DNA from: Cubamyces lactineus
Taxonomy: Eukaryota > Basidiomycota > Agaricomycetes > Polyporales > Polyporaceae
Assembly (NCBI GenBank): GCA_022376465.1
Contig: JACDTU010000007.1
Span: 1,240,001 to 1,304,000 of the forward strand
Direction: 5' to 3'
DNA length: 64,000 nt
The number at the start of each line of letters is the position of its first letter. The stretch's first letter is position 1. Positions 22,201-33,129 of this stretch are shown here, piece after piece. The position numbers and the translations under genes were made by a program. A model generated the notes under the pieces. That model was not told where the DNA came from, ran no database searches, and saw only the letters and a list, made by a program, of their open reading frames with translations.

Positions 22201-24252
22201 CGAGTCCGAAGAGCGTTTGATCGCGGCGGGCCAGTGGGACCTTCGTCGAGCGACCCACACCGGTTTTGGCCTGCGCTGATCGCTGCCGTTGCAGTTTCGA
22301 ATGCGTGCCATTCAATCTGCGCGGGGACGAGCGTCCGGTGACGTACGTGGCCCGCGGATGTGCGGATAGGCGGCGTACCTTTCGAGCTCGAGCTGGAACC
22401 GCGTGATTACTCGTTCACTCTGCTGTGCGCGCGCGCGAGAGAGGGAGTGAGTTGCGCGATAGGCGAGTATCTGCGTGGCTCGAGGAGGGGATCTCGCTAC
22501 CGGTGTTCATCGTGAATGCCACCGTACGTATACGTATATGTACGCAGTGCACGTCCATGTGCCCCCCCTCGATCGAGACGAATTGAAGTGTGCAACCACT
22601 TATCGATTATTGACGATCGTTTGCCGCGCTAGCTTTAGTAGCGTTGCAACCGCGACGAACGTATGCATGACGAGCTGTCCATGACGTCTGCACCCCGCGA
22701 ACGCACACCGCGGCATTCATATGTATCACCTCTAATACAGCAGCGGCTTGAGGCTTGAGCTATGCATACATAGTGCGGCTCTAGTAGAATGTGCAACACA
22801 TACAGACAGCCCGGTAGGTAAGCTCCAACTGACTGTGAGGGACTTGCGCTTCGCACCAGCCTGGTACTGTACTCACGCATGGCGGTAGTGCGGCAGTCCG
22901 CTACATACACTCGCTAGTCACTACTAGAATACATGTGTGCTTGGCATCGCTGCTCAGGGTTGCTCCTTCCGCCCTCGCGATAACCTCGGCGAAACCGCTT
23001 CATGGAAGGTACGTTGAGCTCATGAAGACGTATCCACTGGATTTCGGACCACATTCCACGACTTCGCTGCCCGTTTCGTAGATTCATTAAAACCGCTGTC
23101 CCTGGAAAATGTGCGTGGTGGCGGGAAGGAAGCTGACGATTAGGAACGAGGGAGGAACAGTTCGTACTTATGGTCGCGTCATAGCTCAAGGCACACACCG
23201 TCCCCCCGACTCCCGAGCCCCGAGTCACTGCGGCCCGCCAGGGAGCTCGAGGAATCCTGGCAGTGGGATGTGGATCGCCCGGGCACGACGACGGGCCCTG
23301 CTTGGCCCTCCACCGCCACATTGCGCCGTTGGAGATCTGCCGCCCCGCGACGCCCTGCGATCTTCGGAGCCGACACACGCGGGGCCCACGGGCCATCGCA
23401 CCCCTCCGCAGGGTCCGCACCTACAGTTGCTGCTATCTCTCTGATTCTCGGGGCTCGGATGCCCCAGGCTCGCCCCCGGGCCCGGCGACGAATGGCAGAG
23501 GCCCGGTTGGCCAGCGACGCTGATGTTTCCACGGTCGACGCTTAGGTGGGATGCGGCTTATCTCTGCTTCTCTGTTACTGCGAGGAGCTGCGAGGGGGGC
23601 CGGGGCACCGTGCTGACCAGCCGATCGGGCGGCGGGAACGATCGACGCGCCGGAAGATGCGGAAAAACAACGCAGAGCCCGCGAGCCCGCCTGGTGCGGC
23701 GTTGTGAGCCGCAGAGACCGCGCCGCCGCGGGTAGCAGCGATGTATGGTGCCTGGAAGAAACACAGTCATCAGTGCGCATCATCGATCGGGTTGGTACAA
23801 ACAGGGCACACGAGCTATAGCGAGTCGTAGCGCCGCAATACTTACTATGCGATGATCGAGAGGAACGGACTTGGTCTAGTACAATTTCGAGACTCGCGGG
23901 TGGCGTAGGGGCCGGCGGTTCGCAAGAAAGAAGGAGCAAGAAAGAAGGAAGAGAATGAACCCAGATATATTCCAGAGAAGTTATGTGCAAAACCTGAGCC
24001 TCGCAACCGATCCTTCGTAGTATGAACAGCTAATATTCATGTGCAAAACATCGCGGATGGATTTCCGGTCTAATCCGCTTACTTTATGCCGGGGTTTCGA
24101 TGATAAGCGGGCGGTGTGATTTTGTTACTCTGAGATGTCATAATCCAACATTGTGTGATGTACAATGATGCCGAACGGTGTCGGGCGGTACAAATACAAG
24201 GGGGCAGCAAGGCAAGACGCTATATCCGCCGGAACATCGATGGCCACGCCGT
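19278..24252. other. 5-kb gene-free interval upstream of the GATA factor
   Basis: This is the longest stretch without a supported gene. From about 19.7 to 21.9 kb the plus strand is strongly pyrimidine-rich and C-rich, with frames open only by composition (for example 20447-21205 and 21248-22279); these have no recognisable domain, and I do not call them genes. From 22.3 to 24.2 kb nothing is visible beyond more compositional frames. It probably contains the extended promoter and leader of the areA-like gene, and possibly a noncoding transcript. Confidence 0.5.
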
Positions 24253-25892
24253 TTACTTGAGCTTGGCGAAGCCGACCGAGTTCTGGTCGAACGAGAATAC
24301 GGTGTAGACATTCTTCATGAAGCTGCGGATCCGAACAACCATCATCAGAACACCGTTTCACACAGCGCGATCACAACGCGGCGGCAAGATGTAAACGGAT
24401 GCTCACCTGTCGCCGAGCAACCAAGTGTTCGAACCGAGACCAAGGTCCTGACCCGCGATCGCGCCGATGCACATTGTCGAGCTGACGCGGCCGAAGTTGA
24501 AGTTCGCCGCGGAAATCGTCCATTGCTGGCCGCCCCAGCTGAACGCGACGTTGGACGGCACGGAGCTGCACGGGAAGGAGTAAAAGCCGTTCTCCGAGTC
24601 ATACACCTTCGAGTTGGGGATAGACTTGTAGAAGGCGGAGACCTGGCTGGGAGGGCCGTAGATGATGGTAGTGCCGGAGTCGATAATGGTCTGCACACCG
24701 GATTCAATGGTCTAGCAACAATCATCCCGATCAGTACTCCATGACATCGTAAAGACAAACGACATGGGCGTACCTTTGTACCGACAGATAATTTTGCGTT
24801 ACCGAGCTGCCAGAAGCCGGAGCCAGTCACGGAATGGGACTCGATCGAGCCGCTGTACAGCGACGTATCGGTGCCACCGAGGTAAAGCTCTGAACCAGAC
24901 TTCGCCAGCTTGAAGGCGAACACGCCGTTCTTCACCGCACCCTGTGACTTGGCGGAATTGAAGAAAGGGCTCTGTATATCGGGTGAGTATACGGAGGTTT
25001 AACAAGGGGTTGAAAGGGAAGACCAGCGTACCTGACGGAGATTGGAGATGGCAGGGAAGGCCAGCCCAAGGATGCCGTCGTCCGCCTCGGAACCAAACAT
25101 GGCCGACAACGTGTTGACGGGAGAGAAGTACTGGTTTTTCACAGAAACACCCGCAACACTGACGGTATCGGTGTAGACTGGTCCAGAGACAGTCGAGCCG
25201 TCGCCATACTTGATGGAGAAGGTGCCACTCTTGCGAGTCTCTGAGGATGACGACGCTGGGTTGTACTTATGCTTGTTACTGCAGTACGAGCTAGTGCAGT
25301 TGAGCGAAGGCACCCAGAGGTCTGCAGAGCCAGCTGATCACGAAGTCAGTGTGTTAGTAACGAGCACAGCACTCCAATAAGAATACGCACTGTCGAAGTC
25401 AATAAGGAACGTTTGGCCGGGAGTACCGATGGCGATGTTGCCTGCCCAGTACTGGTCGCCGCCTTCGTCAGTGAGGGCTTCCGCTTGGCGCTTATCATTG
25501 CCAGACTCGTGTGTCGACGAGTAGTTTGCGACCGGTCGGATATGCGCTCCCTGCAAGAGAAGTCAGTCCCGAGAATAATAAGCTCAGTGTTATGCGACAA
25601 ACCTCGTTGAAGGCTTGGCGGCCCATGTTGCGCTGGAGGTTGAGAAGGTTGTTGCGGTGCTTGCTACAAGTGAGAAGATGTCAATCATTGAACTGCTGCA
25701 ACGGGCGAGAACTACGCACTTGCGATCGCGAACAACCTGCCTGACTGCACGCGCATGATCAAAGCGGCCGCCCGAGGTGGTGAAGCCATTGCGCTTCTCG
25801 AAGGGAATGCGAGTGCCCATCCCTTCTGCCATAGGCGACGCAGTCGCCGACAGGACCAGGGCGAGAGTGATGAGACTGCTCTGAACGAACAT
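24253..25892 (-). CDS. secreted aspartic protease, polyporopepsin-like, second copy
   Basis: This is a paralogue of the protease at 6082-7716, with the same exon layout. It starts at the ATG at 25892 with a signal peptide (MFVQSSLITLALVLSATAS) and a propeptide containing RIPFEKRNG. The mature region begins GGDQYWAGNIAIGTPGQTF. The first Asp loop (DFD followed by SADLWVP) is split by an intron at about 25335-25390. The flap is YGDGSTVSGPVYTD and the second Asp loop is TIIDSGTTIIYGP. It ends with NSVGFAKLK at TAA 24253-24255. Both catalytic residues are intact and the length (about 410 residues) is normal. The two copies differ most in signal peptide and propeptide. Protein secreted for extracellular proteolysis. 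Confidence 0.93.
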
Positions 25893-26906
25893 AGCGTTGT
25901 GTTGTGACGGTGAATGCGATGGGAGAAAAGAGAGAAGACGGTGATGAGGCCTTGATGGTCAGAAAGGGCGGCATTATATCTTCAATTCGCTACATCCGCC
26001 CGCTGTGGTCGTCAATGACGGTGTACAGTGCTATAGAAACGACCAAAGCGGGTGCGTCCACTTGGGCGCAAGCGGGACACAGTTGTACTCCATTGACAAC
26101 TCGGATTGCCGACGAACGATTCGATGACAGAAGTCAGAGAATCCTACTACCTTGTCTCATGACCTCCGAGAGCGGCTGACAGCCTGCAGATGCGCGGGAT
26201 AGCCGATAAGCCACTGCCGAGGCGGCGCCCATACGCTGGCGAGCCATTGAGGGATACGATGGTGCAAGAGCGGAACGAGAGTGGCGCTCGAACTGTAACC
26301 GGGCGGACAGTCCGAATGAGGAAATACCCGACGCCGACGCCACTGCCGCACCGCTCTCTGCCTAGAGCGTGCTTCAAGGCTAGACCATCACGCAACGGAC
26401 CGACGAAAGATTCTGAAGCGAACCATGCATCCTCCTAGGGAGCGTTAGCCGAAATCAAAATCGGTGAGAATAGCATGTCATTATGACCTACCATCGGTCA
26501 AATATATGGCTTACCTGCGTAATCTTACAGAAAGGGTATGCTACGGCGTCGCCGCTAAAGGAAAAGTCACAGAGAATTAGACATAGAGACGATCGCGCGG
26601 CTTCCCAGGGTGGGCTGGCCAGGGCCTAGACAGATCTGTGCGGCAACAGAGCGGATGTTCGAAGACAGAGCCGTGATATCAGCGGCGCGCCGTCCGGAAG
26701 ACACTCACCCGTGCTCCATACCCCTAAGCCCGATCGTCTGAGACGACTCGATCGCGAACGAGGCATTTTTGCGCCCATAAGCTACAGACACCAAAGGGAG
26801 AAAATAGCGAGAACTCGAGATCGAAGTGACTAACTTCATGACTGTAAGCTGAAGATCGAGCATGATACAAAACACGACATGATTGGTGTATCAGTCGATG
26901 GGGGAC
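25893..26906. other. intergenic, promoter of the second aspartic protease
   Basis: A TATA-like GATATAATGC (minus strand, 25971-25980) lies about 80 bases upstream of the protease ATG. The remainder up to the signal peptide peptidase stop at 26907 shows no supported gene. Confidence 0.45.
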
Positions 26907-28490
26907 TCAGTCGCGTTTCCTCCTAGTCCGTTTCTTCACCGCCTGGTCGATGCCAGCGTCGTTCTCGACGAGAGGAGCCTCGGCCGATACGTCGGCGGAG
27001 TCTTCTTTCGCGGCGGACGCCTCATCGGCGTGCTGTACTTTGCCGTTCGTGTGCGCTTTTGCAAGGTTCTTCGGCTCTGCTTTGTCCTCTACCTCGTCTG
27101 TCCAGGCCCACGCCTCCTTGAACTCACCACGGGCGAGCGAGAGGATGAGGAAAGATAGAATGCATGCCGGGCTGAATGAGATTGAGTTATCAAACCGTCA
27201 ACGTGTCGCTAGCTAAAGAATATGTTGCAGCGGACCGCGTACCTGAGGTATAGTAGTGCAGGCTGTGCCTTTCTGAACACATGCATAACAGTCATGGTGG
27301 CGAACAGGCCGGTGGCGTAGGCCGACAGCGTGGTGATGAAGTAGACCTTGGAGACGGTAGGACTTTGCCGCTGCGCAGCTCTGTGGTAGTCGTACCGCAA
27401 CGCCATTGCAACAAACATGCCAGGGATGACAACGTCGCCCAAGCCTAGCATGGTGTAGCCTCTTTCAGCCGTAAAGAACAAGGACTTGGGCCATAGCAGC
27501 TTGATTGGAACGTCTAGCGAAGTGGCCACTTTGACCATCTAAGCAAGCGGTCAATCGCGGTGCGATCATGTTGGTGAGCAGATTAAGTGAACGTACCACC
27601 TCTGTCCCGAATACCCACCAGATGTCGTAAAGGAACAATCCGGACAGGAGTACACAACCAGTTTTGAACGAATCGAGCTTGAGCAGGGAGAGCGCATTAT
27701 GCGAGAACGAAAGGGCCAGTACGTCCGTTAAAAGAGCGGAGCGACGCGTAGCAGTACCACCGACAGTATATAGGATGGACGGTATAGACCCAAGAGGAAT
27801 CAAGTAGAGGGAAGGCGTGCGCAGCGAGAGCGACACCAGTTCTGTCCGCAGCAGAGTGCGATGAGCGTTCGTGGAGTTCGAGAGGAGATAAGCATGCTAC
27901 ATACCTCTTCGTCCTTTAAGTATGAGGAGCTGCACTTTATCGAACTTTTGCCAGCGTGACTGGCCGAGCGTCCATCGCGAGAGCGCTATTAGCGACTAAA
28001 ACGCGTTAGCCTGCGATAAGTAACACGATAGTGCACAACGCGTGCTCACTTTACCGACGCTCCCGACGCCCGCGATAGTGAAGTACCACTGGAGGAGCCA
28101 TGTGATCCACTCCTTTCCACAGTACTTGACGATAAGGTACAGCCCGAACAGCACGGCCGAGCCAATCTATGTATGCCGCCGTTGAGACACTGATATCACA
28201 CGACTCAATACAGAAGCGGTTGCTACGGACCACAGGGAACAGATAAGCGTCTTGCGAAGATAGTCGCTCTACTTCCTCTTCTTCTTCCTCTTCCTCTGCT
28301 GCTTCCCCGCCGGCATTCCGGCTCTGGATTCAGGCATTGCGCTCGCTCAGCGGAGAGCTATGGCAAGGGCAACGTGGGAGCGTCTCACCGATAACGACCC
28401 ATGGGAGCCGGCATATATGGATGCGCAGGCGAGGGAAAGAAGGCCTGCGTACGAAGAAAGTAAGTCCCAGTCTGTACCGGAGACCGTCAT
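26907..28490 (-). CDS. signal peptide peptidase (intramembrane aspartyl protease, family A22)
   Basis: This multi-pass ER membrane protease cleaves leftover signal peptides and type II membrane segments. The first exon starts at the ATG at 28490 and reads MTVSGTDWDLLSSYAGLLSL, then SIYAGSHGSL. The next exon has an acidic run and VERLSSQDAYLFPVV. Active-site motifs are in order: the YD motif in GLFLYDIWWVFGTEVV, the GxGD motif in MLGLGDVVIPGMFVAMALRY, and the PAL motif in RKAQPALLYL. The C-terminal tail is charged (ENDAGIDQAVKKRTRRKRD), ends at 26907, and is likely cytosolic. Introns are short with GT-AG ends. Length and motif order fit fungal SPP, not presenilin. Confidence 0.9.
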
Positions 28491-29080
28491 GGCGTTTCAA
28501 TGAGAAGCTGATAGACGTGAGTCAAGCCACGTCGTTCACTTTGCATAGGACGAGTTTGCGCTTGTTTGAAACGGAGGCTTTTGGCAAACACATCTAAATA
28601 GCGGGCACCTTCCTATTCGAGAACCATGTCGCTGATTGGACCGTCGTGGCACATCGGGCGCCAACGGGTACCATGGGCTCGAGTCACGGACTGGCACGGA
28701 CACTGTGCAAGAAAGTCGACCACGACGCAGGGATCACAACGGCAGGTGTTAGGATATACTGCATGAAACGGCTGAAGCACGCTGCAGACACAGGCATGGA
28801 GGAGTCATAGTCAGCAGCGGGATGATGAATTTGTTACGTCCGCGGCGCACACCATCCCGCGGACTATGATGCAGATGACAGAGATGACTTGAAGTTCAGA
28901 GTGTGAGCATCTCCAAGGCCGTGTCGCTCCGGAAGTGGCGATGACCCTGTGACTCAAGACACCCACTTAAAGCTTCAATGGGTTGGAAGAACACGGGCGC
29001 TTGTGGCATTCTCGATCGCGGACTTTCCTCTCTATCAAACCGTTTCCTTCTTCCACTTCTGCTCATGCGTTCATGCAGAT
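28491..29080. other. divergent promoter region, signal peptide peptidase and SSU1-type transporter A
   Basis: No gene is visible. The ATTCGGAATT word found upstream of the second transporter is absent here. Confidence 0.4.
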
Positions 29081-30900
29081 ATGAGCACCAACGTAGCCAA
29101 AAAGTCACTTAAAGACTGCATCCGGTGCGTTGCCGCTCAAGTCTGACGAAACCGACGCTGCGCTCACAATTTTGGCTTCGTATCTCGTCATCTACAGCCA
29201 CTTCACACCAGCATGGTTTGCTGCGATCATGGGTACGTGCTACGCGCGAGCTGGACCCACATTCTACGTGGCCGGTTTTTTCTACATGATCGTGGCTAAC
29301 GTACGCGCGAACGCGATCCGCTAGGTACGGGGTCGATCTCGATCCTGTTCAACAACTCGCCTTACGCGAGGGACTCACCGACGATGGAGGCGCTCACCTA
29401 CTTCTTCTTCTTCCTCAACCTCGTACTCTTCGTCATCTTCAATGCGCTCACGCTGGCGCGATATATTATGTTTCCGGACATATGGTCGATGATGATCCAC
29501 CATCCGATCCAAAGCCTTTTTATCGGCGCATACCCGATGGGTCTCTCGACGCTCATCAACATCGCTGTTGGCTTTTTATACGAGAGGAAAGGCTTCGGCG
29601 GGCAAGGCTTCTTGTACGCGATGTGGGGCCTATGGTGGTTCGACGTCGTCCTCTCTGTTGCTTGCGCGTTTGAACTCGTCCACATTATGTACGTTGAACA
29701 TACGATGCGTTGACATGCACCGTGAATCTGAATGAGACGCTAACCGTACGCCTTCCTGCAGGAAAACGCGACACGAACACTCTCTAAACCGGATGACTGC
29801 CAACTGGCTCCTCCCCGTCGTCACGCTCATCGTCATATCCTCCACGGGCGGGATCTTCGCCGACCCGCTCGCCACGCTCGCGCCCTCGCACGCCCTCCTC
29901 ACGCTCACTGTCTCGCTCGTGCTCGTCTCGATGGGGCTTGGGCTCGCGATGATGATCCTCACCATGTACTTCCTCCGGCTCATCGTCCACGGCGTGCCCC
30001 CCAGCTCGAGCGTCCTCAGCGTCTTCATCCCGCTCGGGCCCATGGCCCAGGGCGGCTACTCCATCCTGCTTCTCGGGCAGGGCTTCCGCGACGTCCTCCC
30101 GCTGAATTATGGGTCGTCGCACGTCCTGCGCGAGGCCCACGTCGCGGACATGATCGCGACACTCAGTCTCGTCGTGGCGCTCGTGCTGTGGTCGCTCGCG
30201 ACGATGTGGATGATATACGCGGTGCTGGCGGTCATCGAAGTGCTGCAACAGACGCGGTTCCCGTTCAAGCAGGCATTCTGGGGGCTCATCTTCCCTAACG
30301 TAAGTCGTTTATCCGCCTCCCCCTCTTCTCACTTGCCTCCGTCCGCTGCGGGCGCAGGTCGGTGCTTCGCACCCGCCTCGTGTGCAGGCTTCTTTTCCAT
30401 TGCCTCCTTCGAGCCTGCGCCGCGCGCGCGAGAGCTTAGGGTGTGCGTATATGTGTCCACAGTGACAAAGGAGCTGACGATAGGTGCCGTAACCACTTCA
30501 GGGCGTGTACGCGAATCTCACGATTCAGCTCTACCGGACCGTCGACGCGGGCTTCTTCCGTGTGTGGGGCGCGATCTACGCGCTCGCGACGCTCGTGCTC
30601 TGGGCGGCCGTATTCTTCCGCACCGCGACGCTTGTCCACCACGGCGTCATCTTCGAGTCGCCGTGCCTGGAGGACTTTGACATGGCGTGTGCGGGCGGGC
30701 CGCGCAAGCGCCAGACGTCGGTGGAGATGGGGGATATGAAGGGTGTGGCGTCGCCGCTGGAGAGCGAGGCGACGGCGAGTGTGCATGAGATGGGCAGCGT
30801 GCGAACTATGGAGGGTGTCGGGAACAGCAATCTGACGATCAACATGGATAGCGGGGCGACGAGTGGGAGCGTATTCAATGGCGGGGCAGGGCAAGCTTAG
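29081..30900 (+). CDS. SSU1/Mae1-family transporter A (voltage-dependent anion channel superfamily)
   Basis: This is a plasma-membrane exporter of sulfite or small organic acids, by family. Exon 1 (29081-29124) encodes MSTNVAKKSLKDCIR; joining gives HFTPAWFAAIMGTGSIS, the family's opening helix. Later exons encode about ten membrane segments, including IMFPDIWSMMIHHPIQSLFI, ANWLLPVVTLIVISSTGG and IPLGPMAQGGYSILLLGQGF. The intron at 29688-29760 restores HIMKTRHEHS, and the one at 30301-30501 joins FPN to GVYANLTIQLYRT. The cytosolic tail is Ser/Gly-rich and contains CAGGPRKRQTSVEMGD. The stop TAG is at 30898-30900. It is paralogous to the gene at 33130-34692; the two are convergent and flank a HAD phosphatase. 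Substrate cannot be fixed from sequence; SSU1 sulfite efflux is the best guess. Confidence 0.85.
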
Positions 30901-31374
30901 GTGGCAGACGCAGTAGATAGCCAACATTTTGCCGATAGAACAGAGGAGGATAGATTAGACTTGACGTACGTCGGACGATGCAAAGAGCACATTGCACTGT
31001 GCATGGCAACGGGAAATTCATACGGCTGAGCGATTCGCTGCTAGACCTTCAGCGTTTGTATCCGTACTCTTCTTCTGTCTTCTGTACGGCCTTACCGATA
31101 CGACTGATATTAATTCTACTTGCATTTGTATGGAAGCTGCCAGTGGCATCACATCCCAGTGCTGCGGCCATACCCTGCTTCACTAGTATACGCTGTGGGA
31201 AAAGATAGGGTATTGAGATCGCGGTGCGTTCAATTGATATCTGTTACGGTTCTTGCGGCGGAAAGCCAAGAAAGACTGTCAATAAAACACGCCACAACGG
31301 CCGTGTTCAACTCACCAACGTATAACACATTTTCCCAGCCTTAGTGCACAACATCTACGTACATTGGTTGCACT
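30901..31374. other. convergent intergenic region
   Basis: This holds the 3' ends of transporter A (+) and the HAD hydrolase (-). I see no gene or repeat. Confidence 0.4.
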
Positions 31375-32452
31375 TCAAGAGTCATAAGGCGGCAAACCCC
31401 ACTCCTCGGGTCTGAACTCCTCCAAAGATGTGAGCTGCAGATCTGGCGTCTCAGCCGCAGGCGCTGCGTCTCCTCCGATAGACAGCAAGTTCGCATCCGG
31501 CACCCACACCACTACGGCAAAAATCAGCGTGAGCATAGCAGTCCGGCGCACGCCCCAAACTGTGGAAGAACGCACCGTTCATGCCAGCGCGCTTCGCGGC
31601 CTGCACGCCCGGGATGGCGTCCTCAAAAACGAGCCCCTTCGCGCGCTCCGCCGTCTCCGCCTCATCTACGCTATCCACACCGACCTCCCCCTCGCCCACC
31701 TTCCGCCGCAAAAACCTCTCCGCAGCGACGAGGAAGATATCCGGGTTCGGCTTCCCGCGCCCGGGGCGCACGAGCCCGTCGTCCGCACACACGACGCGGC
31801 CCTCGAAGCAGTCGAACAGCGCGCCGAGGTGCGACGACTTGAGCTCGAAGTTGCGCCGCTGCGAGCCGGTGGCGAGCGCGATGGGCACGCGGTGCCGGTG
31901 CAGGTGCTGCACGAGCTTGAGCGCGCCGGGGAGGGGCCGCACGGAGGGCCAGCGCTCGTCTTGCAGCGTGCGACGCGTGGAGAGGTAGTGGTCGATCGTG
32001 AAGGAGGGCGGGAGGTCGGGGAAGAAGGAGAGGAGGTGCGCGGCGGCTTCTCGTTCGGCTGTAGGACGTAGTAGTGTTAATATTGTATAAAAATATGCAA
32101 TGGTGTTCTTTGTAACGAGTCCTCAAGCGGTGCGCGACGTACGTTTGCCCATGAGGCCGGCCTTGATGTCCCAGGTCATCTCCTTGCCGTACGGCGCGAG
32201 AAGTTCGTCTACGATGTTCATCGATTAGCCACAAGTTACGCAGCCACGGTGCGCTGGTAAGAGTTAAGACGCACTTGTCACATCGGTATACACACGCTCC
32301 GAATCAATGAGCAGGCCTGTAGGTATTAAATCCGGACATTAGCATACCAGCACCCGATCAATTATTGCGCGTACGCAGAGAAATCAAACAACTTCACCAT
32401 CCATATCGAAGATGACATACTCGATCTTCGGTCTTGTCTCGTTTTGTGCCAT
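31375..32452 (-). CDS. HAD-superfamily phosphatase (pseudouridine-5'-phosphatase/DOG-like subfamily)
   Basis: This is a small cytosolic phosphatase acting on a phosphorylated sugar or nucleoside. The ATG at 32452 begins MAQNETRPKIEYVIFDMDG, which holds HAD motif I (DxDG). An intron follows and LLIDSERVYTDVT continues. Further exons give ELLAPYGKEMTWDIKAGLMGK and the cap region. Motif II is ALATGSQRRNFELKSSHLG, motif III includes GKPNPDIFLVAAERF, and motif IV is LVFEDAIPGVQAAKRAGMN. The last exon starts VVWVPDANLL and ends PPYDS at 31375. All catalytic motifs are intact, about 245 residues. It sits between two convergent SSU1-type transporters, but I see no functional reason for that. Confidence 0.88.
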
Positions 32453-33129
32453 ATGGTGCCGTTGCGAGCACTATATCTATGGTGCTGATTGAACAATCAG
32501 GTCTCCTGTATCCAATCGGAGGTGCGATCGTAAGCCTAAGTCAAGGTTGACTCTCACCTTAACAACTTAACCTTCTCCCCGCCAGCAAGCGCCCACGGCC
32601 CCGCACGCGCCGGGGGATATGTTCGACGAATCGACGGCTCTTCGACGGCTCCACACCCAGATTCATAGTTGCTGTACGGTAGATAATCAAACGTCAGAGA
32701 CAAATCCCATGGTATATATACACTGATGTTATATTGCACACAGAACATAAACAAAGGTACGGGCACGACGCGCAAGGACTGGCTCTGGTTTCGCCGAGGC
32801 GGGAGGGTCCAAAGTGGCCGGCACTCCATCCACAACAATACAACGAGCGACGGCGACGAAAAGATGGAGGTGAGGACATTTGCGACGCGCGACAAGGGGC
32901 GGCTCTACGAATGATGCGCCGCGATGTGTATAGTAGTAGTACAACCCAGTCCGTATATTCGACTCCGAAGACGGCGAAAGGACAGTAGGTAGGGAATGCG
33001 AGGGTGGGGGTGGTGATGGGGGAAATCCAGGATGCGCGAGGTTGAGCTTGCTGATGATGACACTATGGAATATGCGAGACTAAGGTATTAGGTGGTGGGG
33101 AGAATCAATGGAAGAGGAGGAGAAGGAAG
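32453..33129. other. intergenic, HAD phosphatase promoter and transporter B 3' flank
   Basis: Both flanking genes run leftward. No gene is supported; the frames at 32.6-33.0 kb are short and inconsistent between strands. Confidence 0.4.

Noticed and set aside
20447..22279. Long plus-strand reading frames (252 and 343 residues)
   Set aside because: They are open because of GC-rich, stop-poor composition; residue content is erratic, no domain is visible, and the longer one shows no family-like pattern.
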